A stretch of 64,000 bases of DNA, taken from contig MFEQ01000005.1 in NCBI GenBank assembly GCA_001777665.1, positions 13,741 to 77,740 on the forward strand, in the 5' to 3' direction. This document shows positions 1-8,180 of the stretch, one piece after another. The DNA is from Candidatus Doudnabacteria bacterium RIFCSPHIGHO2_02_FULL_42_25. Its GTDB lineage: Bacteria > Patescibacteria > Doudnabacteria > UBA920 > O2-02-FULL-48-8. The notes beneath the pieces are model-generated. The model was not told where the DNA came from and made no database searches. It saw nothing but the letters and a program-made list of their open reading frames with translations. Every line of letters starts with the position of its first letter. Within the stretch, counting starts at the first letter, position 1. Both the position numbers and the translations under genes were made by a program.

Positions 1-2
1 CG

Positions 3-1793
3 TATGCTTGTAGTTTTCAAATGGATGTTGGCCCTGGCGTGTATGAATTTGTCGGTTTCTTTATGAATGTAGATCTTGCGGATCCGGACTGGGTTCCAGA
101 TAATACTGTTTTTAGAGTTTCAAATAAAGTTACAGTGGTGGACCCTTTTCAGCCCTTGAGAGTAATTAAATCAGGAGGGGGGAACGGAACAATCACTTCT
201 ACTCCCGCGGGTATTAACTGTGGAAATGCTTGTCCGGAACAAACTGTCAGCTTCGATTATGGACAAGTAGTAACTTTGGAAGTCGCCGCGAATCCAGGAA
301 GTACCTTTACTGGCTGGGCTGGAGAAGGATGCGGTGGTGTTGGGATTTGTACGGTGACTATGAGTAAGGCCAGAACTGTGACTGCCAGTTTTGATGCTGT
401 CCCTACGTTGATTACTGATCCAGCCACGAATCCTGCACCGAATTCTGTGACTTTGAATGGCCGAGTAGATCCGAATTTACAGGCTACCAATGCTTGGTTT
501 AGATACAGCACTGTTAACCCTGGCAGTTGTGACGCTCTCTTTGATAACGATGCCAATGGACCTAAAATTCCTTTTGCGGCTGGCTCTGGGAATGGTTATT
601 CGCCGTATTCCCAAAATCTTATTGGCTTAATTCCTGACACCACCTACTATTATTGTGCCATCGGTTCAAACAATACAGGTTTTGGATATGGGACGATTGT
701 CAGCTTTGTAACAAAAGCGAGCGGAACAATTATAGTTAATACCAATGTAGCGACAGATTGGCAGCTGAATGGACCGCAACCTGCTAATTGTAATGCTTGT
801 TCTAACGACCCATCCCGATATACAAATTGGATAGCTGGTAACTATAGTCTCACGAATGTTCCAAATTTTGGAGATTATGCACCGCCGCAAATAAACCCTG
901 CACTCGGTGTATTTCAAAATCTTCCCAATGGCGGCACCATTACATGGACAATATATTATCCACCAAAAGCCCCAATTATTACTGATGTAGTCAATTCAAC
1001 TTGTGAGCAATTAACGGTTAGTTGGAATGATGTTCTTAGTGAAGCCAGTTATGAAGTTTGGAGAACTGAAGACGAGCCTCCAAATGCGTTCCCTATTGGT
1101 TGGATCAAAATTGCTGATAGTCCGGCTAATAACCCCCTATCGTACACCGATAATACAGTTGTCGCCAATAATTCGTATTATTATATCATTGTCGCTAAAG
1201 ATCAGGTTGGAAGTACTCCCTCCGCACCTTTCGGTTCCAGACTTGCAGTGCAATGTTTTGCTAACCTCACGTCGTCAGTTAAAACGATAGATACTATACA
1301 AAAACCCGGGGTAGGGGTACCCGTCCCATTTAATATGACCATGAAAATTGAGGAAAACGATATACTAAAATTCAAAATAACAATCATCAACAATGGTACT
1401 GACGATGCCGATATTACTAAGTTTTGTGATTATCCATCCAATAATTTTCAAGATTTGAATAATGCGTCTGAAGACGGACCATTAACTTCACCTGCTGCTC
1501 GACCTCTTCTAAATCCAGTGGAGTGTGAGGTTATTAACGGTAATCCTGGTTATTATTTTGATGTCGACGGGACACTCACAAAAGATGGTGCCAATTCAAG
1601 ATCTGATATCTACTTCACTGCTGTATTTAGGTCTCAATCTCCCAATTTAAAAACTGAAATTTGCTCGAATTTAGGGCGCGTTATTTATAATGATTCCTCT
1701 GGCAACGGAAAAATTGAAGACATACCATTTGGCCCGACACTGTGTCAATCAGCTGGCAGCAGGGTGCCGACATTTAGAGAAGTAGCACCATAA
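3..1793 (+). CDS. Secreted multidomain surface protein, 5' end outside window
   Basis: The reading frame is open from the left edge, so the N-terminus and any signal peptide lie outside the window; the first ATG at 21 is probably internal. Counting from that ATG, residues about 48-125 form a Gly/Cys-rich module (GNGTITS...FTGWAGEGCGG...) typical of divergent InlB B-repeat domains. Residues about 128-233 and 318-413 look like two fibronectin-III-type beta domains, and the last ~170 residues resemble a DUF11-like stalk domain. No sorting motif or C-terminal membrane anchor is visible. A role in adhesion or the cell surface layer is inference from domain type. A small anchored protein follows 10 bp downstream. 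Confidence 0.75.
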   Translation, partial: YACSFQMDVGPGVYEFVGFFMNVDLADPDWVPDNTVFRVSNKVTVVDPFQPLRVIKSGGGNGTITSTPAGINCGNACPEQTVSFDYGQVVTLEVAANPGSTFTGWAGEGCGGVGICTVTMSKARTVTASFDAVPTLITDPATNPAPNSVTLNGRVDPNLQATNAWFRYSTVNPGSCDALFDNDANGPKIPFAAGSGNGYSPYSQNLIGLIPDTTYYYCAIGSNNTGFGYGTIVSFVTKASGTIIVNTNVATDWQLNGPQPANCNACSNDPSRYTNWIAGNYSLTNVPNFGDYAPPQINPALGVFQNLPNGGTITWTIYYPPKAPIITDVVNSTCEQLTVSWNDVLSEASYEVWRTEDEPPNAFPIGWIKIADSPANNPLSYTDNTVVANNSYYYIIVAKDQVGSTPSAPFGSRLAVQCFANLTSSVKTIDTIQKPGVGVPVPFNMTMKIEENDILKFKITIINNGTDDADITKFCDYPSNNFQDLNNASEDGPLTSPAARPLLNPVECEVINGNPGYYFDVDGTLTKDGANSRSDIYFTAVFRSQSPNLKTEICSNLGRVIYNDSSGNGKIEDIPFGPTLCQSAGSRVPTFREVAP

Positions 1794-1803
1794 TAATCAA
1801 TAT

Positions 1804-2226
1804 ATGGAAACTAGCAAAAAAACAATCGTTAGTGTTCTAGCCCTAATTCTTATTCTTGTTGTGGTTGTGTTGTGGGCGTCGTCAAGAAAAAAAGAAACTG
1901 TCACACCTGAACCAATTGCTACCGCCGAGAAATCCCTAGTTCCAAGAGTTTACACTAGTTATGGAACAGTAACGAAACTTGAAACTGACAAAATTTATAT
2001 CAATGTACCGATACTCGTTCCAGTTCAGAATAGTAACGCAAGTGCGTACATGAGTCAGTCAAGGTTAATAATTATAGTTCCAGAAACTTTAATTACTCGA
2101 ATTGGATCCAATAAGTCTATTCCATTTTCTAGCATTAAAGTTGGTCAACGGATTCAAATAGATAGTTTAGAAGATTTAACCAAAGCCGTTGTGATTACTG
2201 CCAAAGCAATTGTAATCCCTAAATAA
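1804..2226 (+). CDS. Small membrane-anchored protein of unknown function
   Basis: This is a 140-residue protein with one N-terminal membrane segment (about residues 8-26, rich in L, I and V) followed by a Lys-rich stop-transfer and an extracytoplasmic domain of about 100 residues. I do not recognise the outer domain; it looks like a small beta-rich fold. It follows the surface protein by 10 bp and was probably transcribed with it. A strong promoter for secE starts just after its stop codon. Confidence 0.65.
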   Translation: METSKKTIVSVLALILILVVVVLWASSRKKETVTPEPIATAEKSLVPRVYTSYGTVTKLETDKIYINVPILVPVQNSNASAYMSQSRLIIIVPETLITRIGSNKSIPFSSIKVGQRIQIDSLEDLTKAVVITAKAIVIPK

Positions 2227-2235
2227 TCACACCAT

Positions 2236-2264
2236 TTGCGTACTTGTGCGAAATAGTGTATAAT
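2236..2264 (+). promoter_or_regulatory. Promoter of the secE-nusG-rplK-rplA operon
   Basis: A -35 box TTGCGT (2236-2241), a 17-bp spacer and a perfect -10 box TATAAT (2259-2264) form a housekeeping sigma promoter. The expected start is near 2271, about 43 nt upstream of the secE ATG. Confidence 0.8.
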
Positions 2265-2276
2265 AAGTCAGTAAAT

Positions 2277-2299
2277 AAAAGCCCCCGAAAAGGGCTTTT
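2277..2299 (+). promoter_or_regulatory. 5'-terminal hairpin in the secE leader
   Basis: AAAAGCCC (2277-2284) pairs with GGGCTTTT (2292-2299) around a 7-nt loop, starting only a few nt after the predicted transcription start. It is followed by A residues rather than a U tract, so it is more likely an mRNA-protecting or attenuating leader hairpin than a terminator. Confidence 0.5.
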
Positions 2300-2313
2300 A
2301 AAAAAGGGCAAAT

Positions 2314-2502
2314 ATGGTAAATCCAATTCAATTCATAAAAGAAGCTCGGGCAGAGTTAGGGAAGGTAGTCTGGCCAAGTCGACGTGAAGTCATTCGTGTC
2401 ACAATAGCTGTTATTATTCTTTCTTTAATTGTCGCTGCTTATCTGGGATCTGCTGACTACGGTTTGACCAAGCTTTTTGAATGGGTAATCAATAGACAAT
2501 AA
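2314..2502 (+). CDS. secE: Preprotein translocase subunit SecE
   Basis: This 62-residue protein is the short single-membrane-span SecE that clamps SecY in the Sec translocon. The conserved amphipathic motif before the membrane helix is seen as ELGKVVWPSRREV (residues about 14-26), followed by one membrane segment (about 28-46). Length and position directly before nusG match the usual bacterial secE-nusG-rplKA order. It is 4 bp from nusG. Confidence 0.93.
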   Translation: MVNPIQFIKEARAELGKVVWPSRREVIRVTIAVIILSLIVAAYLGSADYGLTKLFEWVINRQ

Positions 2503-2505
2503 AAT

Positions 2506-3051
2506 ATGGCAAGGCAGCAGGTAACAGGTGAAAAACATTGGTACGTTTTACATACATACTCTGGATACGAAGACAGTGTTGCTTTTAATTTGAAACAACG
2601 TATTGAATCCATGGGTATGGAAGATAAAATTTTCAATGTCCTGGTTCCGAAAGAAAAGAAGATCAAGATTAAGGATGGTAAAAGAGTAACAGTGGAGGAA
2701 AAGATTTTCCCAGGATACGTCATCGTCGAAATGATTGTGACTGATGATTCTTGGTATGTCGTTCGGAACACGCCAAACGTTACGGGATTTGTAGGCTCTG
2801 GAACTATTCCAACTCCAATCTCAGAACCGGAAATGGGCTTTTTACAAAAACGTATGGGCGTGGAAGAGCCGAAGTACAAAATCGATGTAACTATCAATGA
2901 TTTGGTTCGTATAATGGATGGACCTTTCAAAGATTACGAAGGCAAGGTATCCGAAATTGATGAGGAAAAAGGTAAAGTTAAAGTTTTGGTGTCCATCTTT
3001 GGTCGAGAGACACCTGTCGAATTAGATTTCTTACAAGTTAAAAAATTATAA
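2506..3051 (+). CDS. nusG: Transcription termination/antitermination factor NusG
   Basis: The 181-residue protein has the NGN domain at the N-terminus (WYVLHTYSGYE..., then FPGYVIVEM and WYVVRNTPNVTGFVG) and a KOW domain near residues 128-165 (GPFKDYEGKVSEID...). NusG binds RNA polymerase at the clamp to suppress pausing and links it to ribosomes or Rho. Size and the genes on either side (secE, rplK) are standard. Confidence 0.96.
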   Translation: MARQQVTGEKHWYVLHTYSGYEDSVAFNLKQRIESMGMEDKIFNVLVPKEKKIKIKDGKRVTVEEKIFPGYVIVEMIVTDDSWYVVRNTPNVTGFVGSGTIPTPISEPEMGFLQKRMGVEEPKYKIDVTINDLVRIMDGPFKDYEGKVSEIDEEKGKVKVLVSIFGRETPVELDFLQVKKL

Positions 3052-3060
3052 AACAATTAT

Positions 3061-3483
3061 ATGGCTAAAAAAGTTAAGACAATTGTTAAAATACAACTTC
3101 AGGCAGGGAAAGCAACACCTAGCCAACAAACAGGTACTGCATTAGGACCTCACGGCATTAACATTGGTCAATTTTTGAAAGAATTCAATGAGAAGACTGG
3201 AGCCATGGGTGATATTGTCGTTCCAGCCGAGATTACTATTTTCGAAGATCGGTCCTACACTTTTATTCTTAAAACTCCTCCCGCCTCGATTTTGATTGGA
3301 AAGGCAGCAGGTATAGCTAAGGGTTCAGGAGATCCGTTGAAGAATAAAGTTGGTAGTATTACGAAAGCCCAACTCCGAGCAATTGCCGAACAAAAACTTC
3401 CTGATTTGAACGCCAATGACCTCGAAGCCGCAGAAAAGATTGTCGCCGGTACCGCACGCTCAATGGGAGTGGAGATTAAATAA
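3061..3483 (+). CDS. rplK: 50S ribosomal protein L11
   Basis: The 140-residue protein shows the L11 signatures: N-terminal KIQLQAGKATP, the LGPHGINI segment, and the RNA-binding C-terminal half with KVGSITKAQLRAIAEQK and the terminal GTARSMGVEI. L11 builds the GTPase-associated centre with 23S rRNA. It lies 9 bp after nusG and 1 bp before rplA. Confidence 0.97.
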   Translation: MAKKVKTIVKIQLQAGKATPSQQTGTALGPHGINIGQFLKEFNEKTGAMGDIVVPAEITIFEDRSYTFILKTPPASILIGKAAGIAKGSGDPLKNKVGSITKAQLRAIAEQKLPDLNANDLEAAEKIVAGTARSMGVEIK

Positions 3484-3484
3484 C

Positions 3485-4117
3485 ATGAACAAAAGATTTG
3501 CAGCGGCTCAAAAAGAAATAGACGTAACCAAGCAATATTCAGTTGAAGAAGCTGTTGCTTTGGCTAAAAAAACTTCTACCACCAAATTTGTCGGTAATAT
3601 AGAGGTCCACGTTCGAACTGGTATTGACCCGAAAAAATCAGATCAGCTTATTCGGTCCACCGTGACTCTTCCGCACGGAACTGGAAAGATCAAGAAAGTC
3701 GCAGTATTTAAAGGTACAGAAGGTGAGCTTTTGATTAAGAAAATCAAAGAAACCGGTCAAATTGACTTTGATATAGCTGTCGCTGATCCAGCTATTATGC
3801 CAAAATTGGCAGTGATAGCAAAAATTTTGGGTCCAAAAGGGTTGATGCCAAATCCTAAATCGGGAACAGTGACTGCGGATACTGATAAAGCTGTTAAGGA
3901 ATTTGCCGCTGGTAGAACAGAATTTAAGAATGATGATTCTGGTAATATTCATATGCTTTTGGGTAAATCCAATTTCTCCGATGAGCAAATTGTTGCTAAC
4001 TATAAATCATTCATGGATGCACTCCATTCCAATAAACCAGCTGGATTGAAGAAAGAGTATATCGTTTCAGTAACACTGAATTCTTCCATGGGCCCTGGTA
4101 TTAAAGTAAAAATCTAG
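3485..4117 (+). CDS. rplA: 50S ribosomal protein L1
   Basis: This 210-residue protein forms the mobile L1 stalk at the E site. It contains the L1 signature near residues 115-135 (LGPKGLMPNPKSGTV) and the KxGRTEFKND segment. The frame is open 23 codons further up, into rplK, but ATG 3485 directly after the rplK stop gives the normal L1 start (MNKRFAAAQKEID). L1 is absent from some CPR lineages, so its presence limits placement. Confidence 0.95.
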   Translation: MNKRFAAAQKEIDVTKQYSVEEAVALAKKTSTTKFVGNIEVHVRTGIDPKKSDQLIRSTVTLPHGTGKIKKVAVFKGTEGELLIKKIKETGQIDFDIAVADPAIMPKLAVIAKILGPKGLMPNPKSGTVTADTDKAVKEFAAGRTEFKNDDSGNIHMLLGKSNFSDEQIVANYKSFMDALHSNKPAGLKKEYIVSVTLNSSMGPGIKVKI

Positions 4118-4139
4118 TACAATAGTTTTATGTTGATAA

Positions 4140-4216
4140 CTCGGACAAAACAGATCTGGTCGTCATACGCAGGTTCTACTCTAGGCTACTAGGGTTATTC
4201 GCTTTTCCAAACAAAG
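4140..4216 (+). promoter_or_regulatory. Possible L10-leader-like element after rplA
   Basis: The segment has the look of the ribosomal protein L10 (rplJL) leader: a CTGGTCGTCATACGCAGG core (4156-4173) like the kink-turn strand, and downstream GGTTATTCGC. GCAGG could pair with CTGCC at 4217-4221, which would compete with the terminator that follows. No rplJ lies downstream. The assignment is by eye and unproven. Confidence 0.35.
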
Positions 4217-4240
4217 CTGCCCTAGTCGGGCAGTTTTTTT
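4217..4240 (+). terminator. Intrinsic terminator after rplKA
   Basis: CTGCCC (4217-4222) pairs with GGGCAG (4228-4233) around TAGTC and is followed by seven T residues (4234-4240). It separates the ribosomal protein operon from the next gene. Confidence 0.8.
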
Positions 4241-4253
4241 GTAGGGAGGAATA

Positions 4254-4862
4254 ATGTACACCAATAGAATGCAATCAGAACAAACGCTGCAAACCGTCAT
4301 CGTCGATGACGTGGCTCTGTTTCCCTTGTTTGTTCCCGAAGGGTTACAGCAAAGGCTCCTTCGTGAATTTGAAGGGCTGTCGTTTAAAGATCCCGAAGCT
4401 CCACAGTGTAAGCTTGTACGACAGGATTTCGATAAGGTTCAACTTAACGAAATTCCACATGACATGCCTGCACTCGATGAACTGGACGAACTTGTGCAGA
4501 ATTTTGTTCAACTTGGCACAGGCGTTGAACCAAATCTTTCGAAATGGTTTCCGAACGAAATCGTTATACAACGCTACACTTCAGCCGGTCACATTACAGG
4601 TCACAAGGATTCAAAGAAACACCGGCTTCTGGTCGCGATCGTCAACCTCGCAGGCTCTTGTCATTTTGACATTCTTACCTGTCGAGACGGTCAACCTGTG
4701 ATTCGACTTACACCCAAAGCAGGAGACTTAATCCTGATGAAGGCAAGCGGATTGCTGTCAGACCAAGTCGATGATCGACCCTTTCATCAGGTTTCAGGAA
4801 ACTTGGACGAAAGTGTCCGGTACCGTATTTCCGTTGGTTTTCGTTGTTCTAGCTTGACCTGA
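4254..4862 (+). CDS. AlkB-like 2-oxoglutarate/Fe(II) dioxygenase family protein
   Basis: The 202-residue protein carries the full AlkB-type motif set: iron ligands H117-x-D119 (in HITGHKD) and H178 (in RPFHQV), and the 2-oxoglutarate-binding pair R191-x5-R197 (RISVGFR), with GDLILM between. Such enzymes oxidatively demethylate nucleic acids or hydroxylate proteins; the substrate is not predictable here. It starts after a strong GGGAGGA Shine-Dalgarno and stands alone between two terminators, the second containing its stop codon. One coding line counts 48% GC against about 40% in the next operon. It belongs to the cassette-like class described in the findings. Confidence 0.8.
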   Translation: MYTNRMQSEQTLQTVIVDDVALFPLFVPEGLQQRLLREFEGLSFKDPEAPQCKLVRQDFDKVQLNEIPHDMPALDELDELVQNFVQLGTGVEPNLSKWFPNEIVIQRYTSAGHITGHKDSKKHRLLVAIVNLAGSCHFDILTCRDGQPVIRLTPKAGDLILMKASGLLSDQVDDRPFHQVSGNLDESVRYRISVGFRCSSLT

Positions 4863-4893
4863 TGTTCAGCAGGCTAGTTCTTTTCTTTTTCAT
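4848..4893 (+). terminator. Terminator overlapping the AlkB-like stop codon
   Basis: CTAGCTTG...TGA pairs with TCAGCAGGCTAG (two bulges, small loop), followed by a T-rich tract. The TGA stop of the gene lies inside the stem. Confidence 0.6.
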
Positions 4894-4928
4894 GAAATTT
4901 TTGCTATTATACTTTAGAACTAACAAAT

Positions 4929-5486
4929 ATGATTTTATCTGACACAGACATCAAGACGAAACTTGATACCAATGAAATAAAAATCGATCCCATGCCCAAC
5001 CTGGCAGAGGCCTTAGGTACTGTTTCTGTGGATTTGCGTTTAGGCAATGACTTCATTTTATACAGAAGTACTTCGCATTCGGTTATCGACGCTCGAGATA
5101 AAAAAATCCCTGATGGGATTGAAGAAAAAATTTCTGTCGCTGAAGATGGAGATTTCGTCATTCGTCCTAGAGACTTCGTTTTAGGCTCGACTTTAGAAAA
5201 AATTGAATTACCAGCCTCTATCGCAGGACGATTGGAAGGGAAGTCTTCTTTGGGTAGACTTGGTTTAGTGATTCACTCAACTGCAGGAAAAGTCGACCCT
5301 GGGTTTAAGGGCAATTTGGTTTTAGAGATTACAAATATTGGGACTGTCCCAATAGTCCTCCATCCTGGAATGCGGATTTGCCAGTTGTTGTTTGAGCAGC
5401 TTAGCAGCCCCACTTCTAAACCCTACGTCGAACGAGATGATTCAAAGTACAAAAATCAGGATAAAACCGTTGGTAGTATTTTATGA
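4929..5486 (+). CDS. dcd: dCTP deaminase
   Basis: The 185-residue trimeric deaminase converts dCTP to dUTP (or to dUMP in bifunctional members). The active-site segment RLEGKSSLGRLGL (about 101-113), the substrate-binding HSTAGKVDPGF, and the catalytic Glu in GNLVLEITN (about E133) are present. It opens a pyrimidine deoxynucleotide operon with tmk, thyA and folA, so it probably supplies dUMP for thymidylate synthesis. It overlaps tmk by 4 bp (ATGA). Confidence 0.93.
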   Translation: MILSDTDIKTKLDTNEIKIDPMPNLAEALGTVSVDLRLGNDFILYRSTSHSVIDARDKKIPDGIEEKISVAEDGDFVIRPRDFVLGSTLEKIELPASIAGRLEGKSSLGRLGLVIHSTAGKVDPGFKGNLVLEITNIGTVPIVLHPGMRICQLLFEQLSSPTSKPYVERDDSKYKNQDKTVGSIL

Positions 5487-6151
5487 AAGGGAAATTGATC
5501 GTAGTGGATGGGACAGATGGATCAGGGAAAAGCACTCAAACGCAACTGCTGTATCGGAGGTTAAAGAAGCAGCGGATAAAAACAGCTTTTCTGGACATCC
5601 CGATTTATAATAGTTTTACAGGAGAATTAGTCGCGCGTTATCTTCGAAATGACTTTGGAAGAATCGATGCCTACCTAGCTGCAACACTGTATGCTGTGAA
5701 TCGATTTGAGGCAAAAGATAAAATAGTTAAATGGCTGAGAGAAGGCTATGTCGTAGTGCTAAATAGGTATGTCACGGCAAATTTGATCCACCAATCAGCG
5801 AATCTGGACAAAAAAGATCGAGAGAAGTTTAAAAAGTGGATTTCAAAATTAGAATATGAAGTTTTTGGGTTGCCAAAACCAGATCTGGTTTTGTTTATAA
5901 ACATGCCTGTCGAGATAGCGATAGAGATGATTCAAAATAAATCCGCGAAAGATAGGAAATATCTGGCGGGTGCCAAGAAAGATTTACTCGAAAGCGATTT
6001 GCTCCACCAAAAAGAGTCCCTACGCGAGGTAATAAAGACAGCCAAGGGCATGAAAGTTGCAAAAATTATTGATGCAACGATAAAGGGTGAATTAAAGCCA
6101 AAGCAAGTAATTGCTAATGAAATATGGAAGGAAGTCCATGCCATCATTTGA
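5483..6151 (+). CDS. tmk: Thymidylate kinase
   Basis: The 222-residue P-loop kinase phosphorylates dTMP to dTDP. The Walker A loop GTDGSGKST is at residues 10-18, and NRYVTANLIHQ matches the dTMP-kinase DRYxxSxxAyQ motif with Asp replaced by Asn. A LID-like basic segment (KSAKDRKYL) follows around residue 155. It is translationally coupled to dcd by ATGA and overlaps the next gene by 14 bp. Confidence 0.88.
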   Translation: MKGKLIVVDGTDGSGKSTQTQLLYRRLKKQRIKTAFLDIPIYNSFTGELVARYLRNDFGRIDAYLAATLYAVNRFEAKDKIVKWLREGYVVVLNRYVTANLIHQSANLDKKDREKFKKWISKLEYEVFGLPKPDLVLFINMPVEIAIEMIQNKSAKDRKYLAGAKKDLLESDLLHQKESLREVIKTAKGMKVAKIIDATIKGELKPKQVIANEIWKEVHAII

Positions 6152-6785
6152 AATAGAAATTAAAAGCTTACTCGGAAGCAAAGAAAACGCAGATAAGCTT
6201 TTGGATAATTTAAAAAAAGATCCATCTTTTCAGGCGCACGGTACTCATAAGCAATTAAATCATTACTTCATCCCAGGAGATTTAAATACCTTAGCCCAAA
6301 AACTTAACTTAACCATTCCTGATAATATCTTGAATTCAAAAAATTTTTCAGTCCGGACAGCAGATCGAGACGGTAAGGTCTTGTTTGTAATTAAAGCCAC
6401 AGTAGACGATACCACGTCAGCTAATGGTACTGCTCGTGCGGAGTTTGAACAAGTAGTTGATATGAGTTTGGATCAATTAGACAAAACTCTGCTGGATTCA
6501 GGATTTAAATATCAGGCTAAATGGTCTCGGGAGCGACAGGATTTTAAATATAAAGATATGAGTGTGAGCATTGATAAAAATGCTGGCTATGGTTACCTAG
6601 TGGAATTTGAAAAGGTTATAGAAGATCCATCTAAAGCTGATGAAACAAAGACTTTCATACGGGACAGTATGCAAGTGCTAGGAGTGGAAGAACTCAAACA
6701 AGATCGGTTAGAGCGGATGTTTGCACACTACAATCAAAACTGGCAAGATTATTATGGGACTGAAAAAGTATTTAATATTGAATAA
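6138..6785 (+). CDS. CYTH domain protein (class IV cyclase/triphosphatase fold)
   Basis: The start at ATG 6138 is chosen because GGAAGGAAG precedes it and the CYTH motif ExExK (EIEIK, residues 5-9) then sits at the N-terminus as usual. The tunnel-fold family includes thiamine triphosphatases, inorganic triphosphatases and class IV adenylate cyclases that act on triphosphates with metal ions. A later E-E-F-E-K-type strand (YLVEFEKV) supports the fold. The true substrate is unknown. It overlaps tmk by 14 bp and the HIT gene by one base (TAATG). Confidence 0.8.
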   Translation: MPSFEIEIKSLLGSKENADKLLDNLKKDPSFQAHGTHKQLNHYFIPGDLNTLAQKLNLTIPDNILNSKNFSVRTADRDGKVLFVIKATVDDTTSANGTARAEFEQVVDMSLDQLDKTLLDSGFKYQAKWSRERQDFKYKDMSVSIDKNAGYGYLVEFEKVIEDPSKADETKTFIRDSMQVLGVEELKQDRLERMFAHYNQNWQDYYGTEKVFNIE

Positions 6786-7240
6786 TGTATAATCACGAAC
6801 CAGAAAACTACACCTGTCCTTTCTGTATTTATGTTTCGGATTCCAAATTTAAATATTTGGTTTACAAAGATGACTACTTGAGTGCATTTATTTCCTCTGC
6901 CATGTGGCCTCATAACCCTGGTATAGTCATCATCATCCCGAACAAGCATATCGAGAATATCTATGATATGCCAGATAGTCTCCTGGCCGAAACGCACATT
7001 TTAGCGAAAAAGCTAGCTCTAGCTATGAAAATCGCTTACAGATGTCACGGTGTAAGTATCCGTCAGCACAACGAGCCTGCTGGAAATCAGGAAGTTATGC
7101 ATTATCATTTCCAAATCATTCCTAGGTATAATAATGATGACCTTTATATCAATCACAGGAAAAAAAGTGACATTCTAAATGATGAACGTCTACGATTTGC
7201 AAGCTTATTAAAAGAGCAATTAAAAAGTGATGCAAACTAA
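6785..7240 (+). CDS. HIT family nucleotide hydrolase/transferase, HxHxQ variant
   Basis: The 151-residue protein has the N-terminal CPFC zinc half-site (residues 11-14), FVIPxxH-like IIIPNKHI and a histidine triad region H106-Y-H108-F-Q110. The third His of the classic HIT triad is Gln, as in the GalT and Ap4A-phosphorylase branches; the nucleophilic middle His is kept. It may therefore act as a nucleotidyl transferase or phosphorylase rather than a plain HIT hydrolase, which is inference. It is embedded in the nucleotide operon. Confidence 0.82.
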   Translation: MYNHEPENYTCPFCIYVSDSKFKYLVYKDDYLSAFISSAMWPHNPGIVIIIPNKHIENIYDMPDSLLAETHILAKKLALAMKIAYRCHGVSIRQHNEPAGNQEVMHYHFQIIPRYNNDDLYINHRKKSDILNDERLRFASLLKEQLKSDAN

Positions 7241-8180
7241 ACACCCAGAGTATCAATACTTAGATTTACTCAAACAAATCCTGGACAAGGGATTTCGTAA
7301 AGTTGATCGTGGGACAGGGGATGCTTCTTACAGTATTTTCGGTCCACAGATGCGATTTGATTTGTCAGAAGGGTTTCCTCTGCTTACCACTAAGAAAGTC
7401 TTCTGGAAGGGTGTTGTCGAAGAGTTGTATTGGTTTATGTCAGGTCAGAGCAACGTTTCTTATCTGACACGAAAAGGAGTCCACATCTGGGATGATTACC
7501 CCTATAAAATTTATAGTAAAAAGTATCCAAATCAATTAGCTAAAGAACAGTTTGTCGAAAAACTAAAAACCGACGATGCTTTTGCCAAAGAACATGGGGA
7601 ACTTCCTAAAATCTATGGTGAACTTTGGAGGCGTTGGCCTACTCGAACTCCGGGTAGGACTGTGGATCAGTTGGGCTGGGCTGTACAAGAACTTAAAGAT
7701 GACCCAAATGCTCATAATTTGATCGTGAATTCTTGGAACCCTGAGTATCTCTACACCATGGCAACAAATGAGGATGCAGCGAGGTATCCCATCTGCCACA
7801 ACATGTATCAGTTCAATGTCATAGATGATAAACTGTCCCTGCATCTCTATCAAAGATCTGCGGATATGTTTTTGGGTGTACCTTTTAACATCGCATCCTA
7901 CGCATTGCTGACTATGATTCTAGCTCAAGTCACAGGATATAAACCAGGAGAGTTCATCCATTCATTTGGAGACACGCATATTTACGAAAAACACCTCGAC
8001 GCTGTAAAAGAGCAGCTGCAAAGAACTCCTAATGCATTCCCACGAATTGAATTAGATCCTTCAGTAAAATCTATCGATGACTTCAAACCAGAATTGGTGA
8101 AGTTAATTGATTATAAACCACACGACATGATCAAAGCCGAACTATCAGTTTCGGGTGGATTGTACGAGAAAAAACAATGA
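7230..8180 (+). CDS. thyA: Thymidylate synthase ThyA
   Basis: The enzyme methylates dUMP to dTMP with methylene-tetrahydrofolate, producing dihydrofolate for the adjacent folA product. The catalytic Cys is C189 in YPICHNMYQF, and the dUMP-binding QRSADMFLGVPFNIASYALL segment is intact. GTG 7227 directly precedes ATG 7230; I take the ATG. At about 316 residues it is longer than the E. coli enzyme, with an insert in the small domain. It overlaps the HIT gene by 11 bp and the Nudix gene by 4 bp. Confidence 0.95.
   Translation: MQTKHPEYQYLDLLKQILDKGFRKVDRGTGDASYSIFGPQMRFDLSEGFPLLTTKKVFWKGVVEELYWFMSGQSNVSYLTRKGVHIWDDYPYKIYSKKYPNQLAKEQFVEKLKTDDAFAKEHGELPKIYGELWRRWPTRTPGRTVDQLGWAVQELKDDPNAHNLIVNSWNPEYLYTMATNEDAARYPICHNMYQFNVIDDKLSLHLYQRSADMFLGVPFNIASYALLTMILAQVTGYKPGEFIHSFGDTHIYEKHLDAVKEQLQRTPNAFPRIELDPSVKSIDDFKPELVKLIDYKPHDMIKAELSVSGGLYEKKQ

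Noticed and set aside
3416..3484. Longer rplA starting inside rplK
   Set aside because: The extra 23 codons overlap rplK in another frame and do not resemble L1; ATG 3485 right after the rplK stop gives the standard N-terminus.
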